NCBI RefSeq assembly: GCF_026627445.1
Contig: NZ_JAPNLJ010000038.1
Location: 20,152 to 84,151, forward strand
Origin: Streptomyces sp. H27-H1
GTDB lineage: Bacteria > Actinomycetota > Actinomycetes > Streptomycetales > Streptomycetaceae
Length of the DNA stretch: 64,000 nt
Direction: 5' to 3'
The notes under the pieces are model-generated. The model was not told the origin of the DNA and searched no databases. It saw only the letters and a list, made by a program, of their open reading frames with translations. The position numbers were made by a program, and so were the translations under genes. The stretch's first letter is position 1. The number at the start of each line of letters is the position of its first letter. Of the stretch, positions 14,362-23,281 are shown in pieces.

Positions 14362-15768
14362 TCAGCGGTTGGCGACGGCCTGCCTCACCAGCGTCCTGCC
14401 GAAGTCCCACATGAGCGAGCCGCCGTGCGCCTCGTCCATGACCGCGCGGAAGGCGCCGACGAACCGGTCGACGTCCGCCTCGTCCACGATCAGCGGCGGG
14501 ATCAGCTTGATCACTTCCAGGTGGTCGCCGGAGACCTGCGTGAGGATCCGGTGCTTCTGCAGCAGCGGCACCACGACCATCTGCGCGAACAGCCCCTTGC
14601 GCGCCGCCTGCAGCATGCTCCAGCGGCTCCGCAGCCCCAGCGAGGACGGCCGGCCGAACTCGATGCCGATCATCAGCCCGCGGCCCCGTACCTCGTGGAG
14701 CAGTTCGTACTCGTCCACGAGCGCGGCGAGCCGCCCGCGCAGCAGGTCGCCCGTCGCGCGGGCGTTGACCATTACCCCTTCGTCCTCCATGACGGAGAGG
14801 ACCGCGAGCCCGGCCGCCATCGCCTGGGCGTTGGAGCCGAAGCTCGCGGAGTGGACGAGGACCCGGTCCATGGAGGAGTAGACCTTCTTGAAGATCCAGT
14901 CCTTGCCCAGGGTCGCGCCGACGGGCACGTACCCCCCGGAGAGGGCCTTGGCCACGCACACCAGGTCCGGTTCGACTCCGGCCTCGTGCTGGTAGGCGTA
15001 GAAGTCGCCGGTACGTCCGAGGCCGGTCTGCACCTCGTCCGCGATCAGCAGTGCTCCCCGCCGGTGCAGCAGTTCCTGCGCGGCGAGCAGGAACCCGGGC
15101 GGGGCGGCGAGCACCCCCTTGCCCTGGATCGGCTCCACGACGAAGGCCGCCACGTCGCCCTTCTTCAGCTCCCGCTCCAGCGCGGCCAGGTCGCCGAGGG
15201 CGATCCGGGTGTCCGGCAGCAGCGGCGCGAAGCCCTCGCGGAACCCGCTCTCGCCGTTGACCGAGAGCGAGCCCGTGGTGAGCCCGTGGAAGGCGTGGTC
15301 GCAGTAGAGGACCCTGGGCCGCCCGGTGGCGTACCGGGCGAACTTCAGGGCCGTCTCCACGGCCTCGGTGCCGCTGTTGCCGAAGAAGACCCGGTCCAGG
15401 TGCGGGCTGTGGGCGAGCAGCTTCTCGGCCAGCAGCCCTGGCAGCGGCTGGCAGTCGAAGCGGGTGAGGTCGGCGAGCTGGGCGTCGAGCACGTCATGCA
15501 GGGCCTGTTTGACCACCGGGTGGTGGCGGCCCAGGCCCATCACTCCGAAGCCGGCCAGCATGTCGAGGTAGTCGTTGCCCTCGGCATCCCAGAAGTGGGC
15601 TCCCTCGGCCCGCTCGTAGACCTTGTCGAAGCCGATGGTGTGCAGCATCCGGGGCAGCTGGTGGTTGAGGTGGCGGGCGTGCAGTTCGTACCGCTCGCCA
15701 CCCCGCTCGGCCAGCAGGGCGCCGAGGTCGAAACCCCGGCCGCCCTCCCCCGCCCGGCCCGCGCTCAT
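14362..15768 (-). CDS. hpnO: Hopanoid-cluster class III aminotransferase (HpnO-like)
   Basis: The 468-residue PLP enzyme has VFFGNSGTEAVETALKFAR, CDHAFHGLT, ADEVQTGLGRTG and AKALSGGYVPVGA with the catalytic Lys, the order expected of class III aminotransferases (ornithine/acetylornithine type). It is the last gene of the hopanoid operon and its ATG overlaps the stop of hpnH (ATGA). HpnO-like enzymes are thought to convert the ribosylhopane-derived aldehyde to aminobacteriohopanetriol. Context rather than sequence alone supports that role here. Confidence 0.85.
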   Translation of the reverse strand: MSAGRAGEGGRGFDLGALLAERGGERYELHARHLNHQLPRMLHTIGFDKVYERAEGAHFWDAEGNDYLDMLAGFGVMGLGRHHPVVKQALHDVLDAQLADLTRFDCQPLPGLLAEKLLAHSPHLDRVFFGNSGTEAVETALKFARYATGRPRVLYCDHAFHGLTTGSLSVNGESGFREGFAPLLPDTRIALGDLAALERELKKGDVAAFVVEPIQGKGVLAAPPGFLLAAQELLHRRGALLIADEVQTGLGRTGDFYAYQHEAGVEPDLVCVAKALSGGYVPVGATLGKDWIFKKVYSSMDRVLVHSASFGSNAQAMAAGLAVLSVMEDEGVMVNARATGDLLRGRLAALVDEYELLHEVRGRGLMIGIEFGRPSSLGLRSRWSMLQAARKGLFAQMVVVPLLQKHRILTQVSGDHLEVIKLIPPLIVDEADVDRFVGAFRAVMDEAHGGSLMWDFGRTLVRQAVANR

Positions 15769-16796
15769 GCCGACTTGCCCCGGTTCCCGCCCACGGTCTC
15801 GCGGGCCGCCCGCAGCGACTCCTTCAGCGAACCCATGGTGGCCAGGACGGCCGTGGGCTCGTACCCGCAGTGCGCCATGCAGTTCGCGCAGCGCGGGTCC
15901 TTCCCGCGGCCGTACTTGCTCCAGTCGGTGTCCTCGATCAGTTCCCGGTACGTGGGCACGTACCCGTCGCTCATCAGGTAGCAGGGGCGCTGCCAGCCGA
16001 AGAGCGAATAGTTCGGAATGGCCCAGGCGGTGCAGGGGAAATCGGCTTTTCCTTCCAGGAAGTCCAGGAAGAGCGGGGAGTGGTTGAGCCGCCAGCGCCC
16101 CCGGTTGCCGCCCGCGAACGCCTTCTTGAAGAGTGCGCGGGTCTGTTCGACGCCGAGGAAGTGCTCCTGGTCGGGGGCCTTCTCGTAGGCGTAGGCCGGC
16201 GAGATCATCATCTCGTCCACCTGGAGATCGTCATTGAGGTAGTTGAGCACCTCGATGATGGTCTGCGGGGTGTCGGTGTTGAAGAAGGTGGAGTTGGTGG
16301 TCACCCGGAATCCACGCCGCTTCGCCTCCTTGATGGCCGCGACCGCCTCGTCGAAGACTCCTTCCTTCGCCACCGACTCGTCGTGGCGCTCGCGCAGTCC
16401 GTCGATGTGCACGGCGAAGGCGAAGTAGGGGGAGGGCGTGAACTTCTCGATCTTCTTGCGGAGCAGCATGGCGTTGGTGCAGAGGAATACGTACTTCCGC
16501 TTGGCCACCAACTGGCGCACGATCTCGTCGATCTGCGGGTGCATCAAGGGCTCACCGCCCGCGATGGACACCATCGGCGCACCGGACTCCAGCACGGCGC
16601 CCACCGCCTGGGCCACGGGCATGCGCTGCTTGAGCACCCCGGCCGGGTGCTGGATCTTCCCGCACCCCTCACAGGCCAGGTTGCACGCGTAGAGCGGTTC
16701 CAGCTCGACGATCAGCGGGAACTTCTCGCGCTTGCGGAGCTTCTGTTCGAGCAGGTACGTCCCGACCCTGATCGTCTGTCGCAGTGGCATGGCCAT
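15765..16796 (-). CDS. hpnH: Adenosylhopane synthase, radical SAM protein HpnH
   Basis: The 343-residue protein begins MAMPLRQTIRV and has the radical SAM cluster motif CNLACEGC at residues 38-45, then GKIQHP. SIAGGEPLMHPQID and a C-terminal CANCMAHCGYEP Cys cluster follow. HpnH joins the 5'-deoxyadenosyl radical to diploptene to make adenosylhopane. I chose the ATG at 16796 over the upstream GTG at 16805 because GGAGG lies eight bases before it and HpnH proteins usually start MAMP. It lies five bases from the hpnG stop and overlaps the aminotransferase downstream. Confidence 0.93.
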   Translation of the reverse strand: MAMPLRQTIRVGTYLLEQKLRKREKFPLIVELEPLYACNLACEGCGKIQHPAGVLKQRMPVAQAVGAVLESGAPMVSIAGGEPLMHPQIDEIVRQLVAKRKYVFLCTNAMLLRKKIEKFTPSPYFAFAVHIDGLRERHDESVAKEGVFDEAVAAIKEAKRRGFRVTTNSTFFNTDTPQTIIEVLNYLNDDLQVDEMMISPAYAYEKAPDQEHFLGVEQTRALFKKAFAGGNRGRWRLNHSPLFLDFLEGKADFPCTAWAIPNYSLFGWQRPCYLMSDGYVPTYRELIEDTDWSKYGRGKDPRCANCMAHCGYEPTAVLATMGSLKESLRAARETVGGNRGKSA

Positions 16797-16801
16797 CTGG
16801 C

Positions 16802-17467
16802 TCACCTCCTGGGGAGCAGCAAAGAACGGTGCCAGTCATAAAACGCGGGCAGCACGGCACGCAGTACCCGAAAGGCCGATATTCCCCCGCGAACGGTGCC
16901 GATACGGACGAGCTCATGCTCCGGAGCGTCCACGATCACCCGGACGGCCGCAACCGGGCGGTCCGCGCCCCCCGGGGCGCTCCCGCCCCGGGTCGCGGTC
17001 CAGAGGGTCGCGGCCGATTCCATGTCGACCCCGATGGCGCCCTCGGCGCGCAGCCGGCCGCGCTCCTGGCCCCGGACGACGTGGTCGGACCCGGTCAGTG
17101 CGCCGAGGTGTACGGTCCGGCCGGGTACGGCCCGGGCCAGTGCCTCGGCGAGCAGGGCACTGCCGGCGCAGGCGACCGTGCCGCGCGGGTCCCGGGTCTC
17201 CTCGGCGACGATCAGGTCGCCGGGGCTCATGCCGGGCAGCAGCCCGGCGCAGAATCCGGTGGCGAGCACCGCGGCGCCGTGCAGCGCCGGCTCGGCCAGC
17301 TTCCGGCCCACGGCGCGTTCGGCCGCGCGGGGGCCCATCCCGGTGCGCAGGACCTCGTACCGCTCGGGCGCGCCCCGGTCCCGGCCGCTGCGCAGGGCCG
17401 TGCGCTCGATGCGCAGCGCGCAGGCGATCAGCAGCGGCGGCGGTGCCACGGCCGGGCCGTCGCTCAT
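16802..17467 (-). CDS. hpnG: Hopanoid-associated nucleosidase/phosphorylase HpnG
   Basis: The 221-residue protein has the fold and motifs of the MTA/SAH nucleosidase and purine phosphorylase group: ACALRIERTALRSG, TGFCAGLLPGMSPGDLIVAEE, GALTGSDHVV and the substrate loop AIGVDMESAA. In hopanoid synthesis it removes adenine from adenosylhopane to give ribosylhopane or its phosphate. The ATG at 17467 overlaps the shc stop (ATGA). Confidence 0.88.
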   Translation of the reverse strand: MSDGPAVAPPPLLIACALRIERTALRSGRDRGAPERYEVLRTGMGPRAAERAVGRKLAEPALHGAAVLATGFCAGLLPGMSPGDLIVAEETRDPRGTVACAGSALLAEALARAVPGRTVHLGALTGSDHVVRGQERGRLRAEGAIGVDMESAATLWTATRGGSAPGGADRPVAAVRVIVDAPEHELVRIGTVRGGISAFRVLRAVLPAFYDWHRSLLLPRR

Positions 17468-19500
17468 ACGGTCTCCCCGGGGGACGGGGCCGCGAACGGG
17501 AGGGCTGCCGGACCCGTGTACCGGCCGCCCGGGCCGAACGGTTCTCCGTACAGGTAGCGGCCGAGGGCGGTGAGCGGGAAGACCTGCCGGTACAGGTGGT
17601 AGTTGATGGAGAAGTCCCAGGGGAAGCCGGTCCCGGTGAAGTACGGCTCGTCCCAGGTGCCGTCCGCGTGCTGGGTGGAGACGAGGTACTCGACCCCCCG
17701 TTCCACGGACCGCGCGTCGCGCTCCCCCGCCGACAGCAGGGCCATCAGCGCCCACGCCGTCTGCGAGGGCGTAGAGACGCCCTTCCCGGCCCAGGACGGG
17801 TCCTTGTAGGAACGCTGGTCCTCGCCCCATCCCCCGTCCTGGTTCTGTACGGATTCCAGCCAGTGCACGGCCCGCCGGATCGAGGGGTGCGAGCGGGCGA
17901 AGCCGGCGGCAGTCAGGGCCGGGACCACCGAGCCGGTGCCGTAGACGTAGTTGGTGCCCCAGCGGCCGAACCAGCCGCCGTTAGGGTCCTGTTCGGCGAG
18001 GAGCCAGGCGATGCCGCGGCGGGTGCGCGCGTCGCCCGCCCGGCCCTCCACGGCGAGCATCTCCACGACGTGGGCGGTGACATCGGCCGACGGCGGGTCG
18101 GTCACCTCGCCGAAGTCGCAGAAGGGCAGCTTGTTGGGATAGGGGCTGGTGTTGTCGGCGTCGAAGGCGCCCCAGGCGCCGTTCTTCGACTGCATGCCGA
18201 GGTTCCAGGACACTCCCCGGGCGATGGCGCCCTCCAAACGCGCCGGGTCGGGATGCTTGACGCGGCGCAGGGCGAGGACGACCTCGGCGGTGTCGTCGAT
18301 ATCGGGGTAGTTGTCGTTGTGGAACTCGAACGCCCAGCCGCCCGGGGCCAGTCCGGGGCGGCGCACGGCCCAGTCCCCGCTGCGGACGATCTCCTCGCCG
18401 AGCATCCAGTCGGCGGCCTTGACCAGGGCGGGGTGGTCGGGGCGCAGTCCCGCGTCGGCCAGCGCGATGGCCGCCAGGCAGGTGTCCCACACCGGGGACT
18501 GGCAGGCCTCGATCATGCGGGCACCGTCCGCGCGCCACACGGCGAACCGGTCCAGGGACTCCAGTCCGGCCTGCATCACCGGGTGATGGAGGTCGTAGCC
18601 GAGCAGGTGGAGGGCGATGACGGAGTACACGGCGGGCGGCTGGATGCCGCCCCAGCAGCCGTCGTTCTCCTGCCGGTCCACGATCCAGCGGCCGGCGCTC
18701 GCCATGGCCGCCGCGCGCAGCCGGCGCGGGGCGAACCGGCGGTAGACGTGCAGCGCCCTGTCCATCCGCTGGAAGGCGCCGTCCCAACTGGCCATCGGCG
18801 CGAGCCGCTTCGCCGGGTACGGGGTCCGCGCGTCGGTGTGCAGCTCGTCCAGGGCGAAGGGGGCCGGGCGGACCGGGCGCAGTGCGGAGACCACCGTGAG
18901 CGGGACGATCGTCTGCCGGGCCCAGCAGCCGAAGTCGTAGATGTTCAGCGGTACCCAGGGTGGCAGGAAGAGCAGTTCGGGCGGGAGTTCGGGCAGGTGG
19001 TCCCAGCTCCACCAGCCGAACAGCGCCAGCCAGATGCGGGTGAAGACGCGGGCGCCCGCGAGTCCCCCGTGGGCCCGGATCCACGCCGAGGCGCGGGCCA
19101 TGTGCGGGGCGCCCGGATCGTCTCCGGCGAGGCGCAGGGCCACGTAGGCCTCGATGGTGGCGGACAGGTCGCAGGGGCCGCCGTGGAAGGTGGCCCAGGT
19201 GCCGTCGTCCTGCTGCTCTCCGCGGATGAACTGGGCCGCGGCCCGGGTGGTGGGCTCGTCCCGGATCCCGAGGAACTGGCGCAGCAGCAGGTCCTCGGCG
19301 TCCATGGTGACGTTGGTCTCCAGGTCGCCCTTCCACCAGCCGGCCTCGTCCTGCCGGTCCAGCAGGTCCCGGACCGCCCGGTCGACGGTCTCCCGCACCC
19401 CGCGCAGCCGGGCGGGGCCGGGGTCCGGCGGCCCGGCGGCCTCGGTGTCGTGGCGGTCGGCGCCGCAGGCATTGGCGCCGCCGTCGGTCGTCGCAGTCAT
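17464..19500 (-). CDS. shc: Squalene-hopene cyclase
   Basis: The 678-residue protein has the protonating DIDD motif (DxDD) at residues 400-403 and repeated QW motifs such as QQDDGTW, QENDGCWGG, QNQDGGWGE and QHADGTWDEPYFTGTGFPWDF. The monotopic-membrane surface PPWVPLNIYDFGCWARQT is also there. It cyclises squalene to hopene and hopanol at the membrane. Length is normal for the family. The ATG at 19500 follows GAAGGGGAAG. Upstream lies a 115-base gap holding an 11-bp hairpin, the largest break in the operon, so shc expression may be tuned separately. Confidence 0.95.
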   Translation of the reverse strand: MTATTDGGANACGADRHDTEAAGPPDPGPARLRGVRETVDRAVRDLLDRQDEAGWWKGDLETNVTMDAEDLLLRQFLGIRDEPTTRAAAQFIRGEQQDDGTWATFHGGPCDLSATIEAYVALRLAGDDPGAPHMARASAWIRAHGGLAGARVFTRIWLALFGWWSWDHLPELPPELLFLPPWVPLNIYDFGCWARQTIVPLTVVSALRPVRPAPFALDELHTDARTPYPAKRLAPMASWDGAFQRMDRALHVYRRFAPRRLRAAAMASAGRWIVDRQENDGCWGGIQPPAVYSVIALHLLGYDLHHPVMQAGLESLDRFAVWRADGARMIEACQSPVWDTCLAAIALADAGLRPDHPALVKAADWMLGEEIVRSGDWAVRRPGLAPGGWAFEFHNDNYPDIDDTAEVVLALRRVKHPDPARLEGAIARGVSWNLGMQSKNGAWGAFDADNTSPYPNKLPFCDFGEVTDPPSADVTAHVVEMLAVEGRAGDARTRRGIAWLLAEQDPNGGWFGRWGTNYVYGTGSVVPALTAAGFARSHPSIRRAVHWLESVQNQDGGWGEDQRSYKDPSWAGKGVSTPSQTAWALMALLSAGERDARSVERGVEYLVSTQHADGTWDEPYFTGTGFPWDFSINYHLYRQVFPLTALGRYLYGEPFGPGGRYTGPAALPFAAPSPGETV

Positions 19501-19548
19501 GGCTTCCCCTTCGCGTGCAGTGTCCTCTGCTGTCCTGGGGTTCGCCGT

Positions 19549-19580
19549 CGGCCGGTACTACTGGCAGGCAGTACCGGCCG
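19549..19580 (-). terminator. Hairpin in the hopanoid operon before shc
   Basis: A perfect 11-bp stem, CGGCCGGTACT at 19549-19559 with AGTACCGGCCG at 19570-19580, encloses a 10-base loop. It lies between the prenyl synthase stop (19616) and the shc start (19500) as read on the minus strand. It has no T tract. It may be an attenuator, a partial terminator or an mRNA-stabilising or processing site. Confidence 0.55.
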
Positions 19581-19615
19581 GCGACTGGCGATTCATATGC
19601 GCGTACGGGTGGCGA

Positions 19616-20830
19616 TCACCTCTTGCGCACGACGACGAAGTCGGCGAGCGCCACGAGCTGGTCGCGCACCCGCTGGTCCATGTCCACGTCGTCGAGGGCC
19701 TTGATGGCGATCTCGTACTGGCGGCGCGCCTCGTCGGCGGTCCACCGGCGGCCGCCGGCGGCCTCGATCAGCGCCGCGCGGGCCGCGAACTCCTCCTCGG
19801 AGAAGTTCTCGAAGTCGTTGCTCTTGGCGTCGGCGGCGAGCAGTTCGGCGAGTTCCTCGCAGGCCGGTCCGCCGGCGGCGAGGGCGGCGACCACGGGCAG
19901 CGACTTCTTGCGCTGGCGCAGGTCGCTCCAGGTCTGCTTGCCGGTGGACTCCGGGTCGCCCCAGATGCCGAGGAGGTCGTCGACGGCCTGGAAGGCGAGG
20001 CCGAGGTGGTAGCCGTACTCCTCCAGCTTGTCGGCCGTACGGTCGTCCGCGCCGCCGAGCACGGCGCCGATGGAGACCGCGCAGGCGAGGAGGGCGCCGG
20101 TCTTGTTGCCCTCCATCTCCAGGCATTCCTCGACGCTGACGCTCTCGCGGTGCTCGTAGGAGATGTCCTGGGCCTGGCCGTCGATGAGCTTGCGGCTCGC
20201 GGTGGTCAGCCGGCGGGCCGCGCGGCCCGCCTCGACCGTGCCGAGCTCGAGGAGCACCTCGTTGGCCAGGGCGAACAGGGCGTCGCCGACCAGGATCGCG
20301 AGGGCGGGTCCGTGGACCTTCCACACCGTGTCGCGGTGGCGGCGCTGCTCGTCGCCATCCATCAGGTCGTCGTGCAGCAGCGAGAAGTTGTGGACGAGCT
20401 CGACCGCGACGGCTCCCGGGATGCCGACCTCGGCGGTGGCGCCGGCGGCCTCCGCCGAGAGCAGGGCGAGGGCGGGGCGGACGGCTTTGCCGCCGTCGCC
20501 GTCCGCCTTGTTGCCGTGGGCGTCGATCCAGCCGAAGTGGTAGGCGGCGACCGTGTTCATGGGCGCGGCGAGCCGGTCCACGGCGGCGCGGAGCACGGGC
20601 GTCGAGAGCGTACGGCCTCGTTCGAGGAGGGCGAGCGTGTCCGCCTTCTCCCCGCCGGCCGGGCCCGCACTGGCGTCCGTGTTCTCGACGGCCGGATTCC
20701 CCGGGTTCACTGGCTCTCCTCTGGTTCCTGTACGTACTGCGGTGCGTGGTGCTGCGGTGCGTGATGCTGCGCCGTTGGTACCGGTGGTGCCAGTGGTGCC
20801 CATGGCGCTGACATTGCCGGTGGTGGTCAT
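19616..20830 (-). CDS. Polyprenyl (farnesyl-type) diphosphate synthase of the hopanoid cluster
   Basis: The 404-residue protein contains the first aspartate-rich motif HDDLMD, where substrate diphosphate binds through Mg2+, and the second, VDDLLGIWGD. GNKTGALLACAVSIGA and the RPALALLSAEAAG block also fit trans-prenyl synthases. It probably supplies farnesyl diphosphate for squalene. The first 80 residues are a low-complexity extension rich in Thr, Gly and Ala (repeated TTGT/RTA units) and are not part of the catalytic fold. The start at 20830 overlaps the hpnE stop (ATGA), which supports this long form. Confidence 0.88.
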   Translation of the reverse strand: MTTTGNVSAMGTTGTTGTNGAASRTAAPRTAVRTGTRGEPVNPGNPAVENTDASAGPAGGEKADTLALLERGRTLSTPVLRAAVDRLAAPMNTVAAYHFGWIDAHGNKADGDGGKAVRPALALLSAEAAGATAEVGIPGAVAVELVHNFSLLHDDLMDGDEQRRHRDTVWKVHGPALAILVGDALFALANEVLLELGTVEAGRAARRLTTASRKLIDGQAQDISYEHRESVSVEECLEMEGNKTGALLACAVSIGAVLGGADDRTADKLEEYGYHLGLAFQAVDDLLGIWGDPESTGKQTWSDLRQRKKSLPVVAALAAGGPACEELAELLAADAKSNDFENFSEEEFAARAALIEAAGGRRWTADEARRQYEIAIKALDDVDMDQRVRDQLVALADFVVVRKR

Positions 20831-22200
20831 ACCGCCTCCTGCAAGGGGTGTTCGCGGTGGCGGCCCAGCGAGGCGAGCGCGGCATGGGCCGCGCTCAGTC
20901 CGCTGCGGACGGCGCCCTCCATGGTCGCGGGCCAACCCGTCGCGGTCCACGCACCGGCGAGGTAGAGCCCCGGCGTGTCGGTCCGGGTTCCGGGCCGCAG
21001 CCGTCCGACGCCGGGGGTGGGGGCGAAGGTCGCGGTGCGCTCCCGGGTGACGAAGAAGTCGCGCACCTTGGCTCCGCGGGCGGCGGGCAGCAGCCGTTCC
21101 AGCTCGGGCAGGTACTTCGCGCGCAGGACCGAGACGGGTTCGTCGATGTCCTCGTGGGCGGCCGACTGGGACAGCGCCAGGTACTGGCCGCCGTCGGGGA
21201 GTCCGGAGGAGTCGGTACGGTCGAAGACCCACTGGACCGGTGAGCCGAGGGCGGCGAAGAAGGGCTGCTTGAGCACCTTGGTGTCGTAGACGACGTGCAC
21301 GTTGAGGATCGGCGCGGTGCCGATGTCGAGCAGTTTGTCGGGGTCGGCGAGGGCTCCGGCGGGCAGCAGCCCGTGCGCCTCGCGCTGCGGTACGGCGAGG
21401 ACGACGGTGCCGGCGTCGAGTGACTCGCCCTCGGTGTCCACCCGCCAACCGCCTTCCGGCGTACGGGTGATGTCCGTGACCCGGGTGCGCAGTTCGGTGC
21501 GCACCCCGGCGGCGTCCAGGGCCTTGCGGGCGAGGGAGTCGTGCAGGTCGCCGAGCGGTACCCGGGCCCAGCCGATGTCGGACGCGCCGTTCTCGGAGAG
21601 CAGGCCCGTCTTGAAGACCATGGCGGCCAGGCCCAGCGAGGACTGCCCGGCGGTGGCGTTGAGGGTGGCGATGCCGATGAGGTCCCACAGCGCCTCGATG
21701 GTGCGCGGGGACTGGCCGTACCGGCCGAGCCAGGTCCCGAAGTCCAGACCGTCGAGCGCCGGGTCGGCGGGGTCGAGGCGGCGCAGCGCGAGAGCGGCGC
21801 GCCCGACGGACGCGCGTTCGGCGAGGGAGAGGTGCGGGTAGCGGGCCAGGGAGCCGGCCAGGTGCAGCGGCACGGGCAGGGCGCTGCGGCGCAGCCGGCC
21901 GAGCCGGGGGCCGCCGGGGTGGGCGACGTCGAGGACCGGTACGTCGAGGCGGTCCTGCAGGGGTGCCAGGTCCGCGCCTTCGACGCGGTCGAGGAACCAC
22001 CGGTAGGCGGTGCAGCAGCGCAGGTAGACGTGCTGGCCGTTGTCGACGGTCAGCTCGCCGCGCTTGAAGGAGAACGCCAGGCCGCCGAGGCGGGGCCGGC
22101 CCTCCAGCAGGGTCACCCGCAGGCCCGCGTCGGCGAGTTCCAGCGCGGTGGTGACCCCGGCGAGCCCCCCGCCGACGACCACGGCGTGGTGCGCGCTCAT
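20827..22200 (-). CDS. hpnE: Hydroxysqualene dehydroxylase HpnE
   Basis: The 457-residue flavoprotein starts with the FAD-binding VVVGGGLAGVTTALELADAG and has LGGLAFSF, DNGQHVYLRCCTAYRWFL and a C-terminal PGLYLAGAWTATGWPATMEGAVRSG block. These are typical of HpnE amine-oxidase-like proteins. It reduces hydroxysqualene to squalene, the last step of the HpnC-D-E route that replaces a single squalene synthase. AGGAGG precedes the ATG at 22200. It is coupled to the prenyl synthase downstream. Confidence 0.92.
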   Translation of the reverse strand: MSAHHAVVVGGGLAGVTTALELADAGLRVTLLEGRPRLGGLAFSFKRGELTVDNGQHVYLRCCTAYRWFLDRVEGADLAPLQDRLDVPVLDVAHPGGPRLGRLRRSALPVPLHLAGSLARYPHLSLAERASVGRAALALRRLDPADPALDGLDFGTWLGRYGQSPRTIEALWDLIGIATLNATAGQSSLGLAAMVFKTGLLSENGASDIGWARVPLGDLHDSLARKALDAAGVRTELRTRVTDITRTPEGGWRVDTEGESLDAGTVVLAVPQREAHGLLPAGALADPDKLLDIGTAPILNVHVVYDTKVLKQPFFAALGSPVQWVFDRTDSSGLPDGGQYLALSQSAAHEDIDEPVSVLRAKYLPELERLLPAARGAKVRDFFVTRERTATFAPTPGVGRLRPGTRTDTPGLYLAGAWTATGWPATMEGAVRSGLSAAHAALASLGRHREHPLQEAV

Positions 22201-22291
22201 GCGTCCTCCTCTGTCGCTCCCACAGACGCCTCCGGGCGCCCCGGGGTTGCTCCCGTTCGCCCGGCCGGCACGGTTCGCCGGCCCGCCGTCA

Positions 22292-23281
22292 TCAGAGCCG
22301 CCTCCTGGCACGCTGGCGCGAGATGGTCCGCGCGTCCAGGCCGGAGAGGCCGCGGACGGCCACGTACGCCTTCTCGTGCGGCGGCAGCGAGACCCGGCCT
22401 CGGAGCACGGCCTGCGGCTCGCGCTCGATGCGGTCGAGGAGGCGCCGGTAGATGCCGGCCATGGCCGCGACGCAGGCGCCGCTGCGCCGGTCGAGCAGCG
22501 GCAGCAGCCGGTAGCCCTCCACGAACAGGGCGCGGGCGCGCCGGACTTCATGGTGGACCAGGCCTGCGAAGTCGGCGCCCGGGGACATCCGTTCGCTGTT
22601 GAAGCCTTCGGAGCAGCCGAACTTGGCGAGGTCCTCGGCGGGCAGGTAGGTGCGTCCGTTGCCCGCGTCCTCGCGAACGTCCCGCAGGATGTTGGTGAGT
22701 TGCAGGGCGAGGCCGAGGGTGTCGGCGTACTCGCCGGCCCGCTCCGCATCGCGTGCGTCGAGCCCGCCGGAGTGGGGGGCCGCGAACACTCCGAGCGAGA
22801 GCCGGCCGATGGCTCCGGCCACGCAGCGGCAGTAGACCTTGAGGTCGTCCCAGGTCTCGTAGGTTTCGCCGCGGACGTCCATCAGGACGCCGTCGATGAG
22901 TTCGTCGAGCCCTTCGAGCGGGATCGGGAAGCGGCGCGAGGCGTGTGCGAGGGCGACCGCGACCGGGTCGGTGTCGTCCTCGTCGATCTCCTCGGCGCGG
23001 ATCCGGCCGAGCAGGGTGCGGGTCTCCTCCAGCCGGGTCGTCTTGACCTCGGGCGGCAGTGTGCCGTCGCCGATGTCGTCGACCCGCCGGGAAAAGGCGT
23101 ACAGCGCGGACATCGCCTGCCGCTTGTCGGCGGGCAGTAGACGGATGCCGTAGGCGAAGTTGCGCGCCTGCGAGCCGGTCACGGCCTCGCAGTAGCTGTA
23201 GGCCGCGGAAATCGGTGCGGACATCGCAGCGGGCGCGCCCGGTGCGGACGCGTGTGTGGGGCCCTCCACGGTGGGGCTCAC
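22292..23281 (-). CDS. hpnD: Presqualene diphosphate synthase HpnD
   Basis: The product is a trans-isoprenyl diphosphate synthase with RRVDDIGDG as first and NILRDVREDAGNGRTYLP as second aspartate-rich motif, plus YSYCEAVTGSQARNFAYG at the start of the domain. HpnD condenses two farnesyl diphosphates to presqualene diphosphate. I take the GTG at 23281, which overlaps the hpnC stop (GTGA), giving 329 residues. An internal ATG at 23224 would give 310 residues and also keeps the whole domain. Confidence 0.9.
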   Translation of the reverse strand: MSPTVEGPTHASAPGAPAAMSAPISAAYSYCEAVTGSQARNFAYGIRLLPADKRQAMSALYAFSRRVDDIGDGTLPPEVKTTRLEETRTLLGRIRAEEIDEDDTDPVAVALAHASRRFPIPLEGLDELIDGVLMDVRGETYETWDDLKVYCRCVAGAIGRLSLGVFAAPHSGGLDARDAERAGEYADTLGLALQLTNILRDVREDAGNGRTYLPAEDLAKFGCSEGFNSERMSPGADFAGLVHHEVRRARALFVEGYRLLPLLDRRSGACVAAMAGIYRRLLDRIEREPQAVLRGRVSLPPHEKAYVAVRGLSGLDARTISRQRARRRL

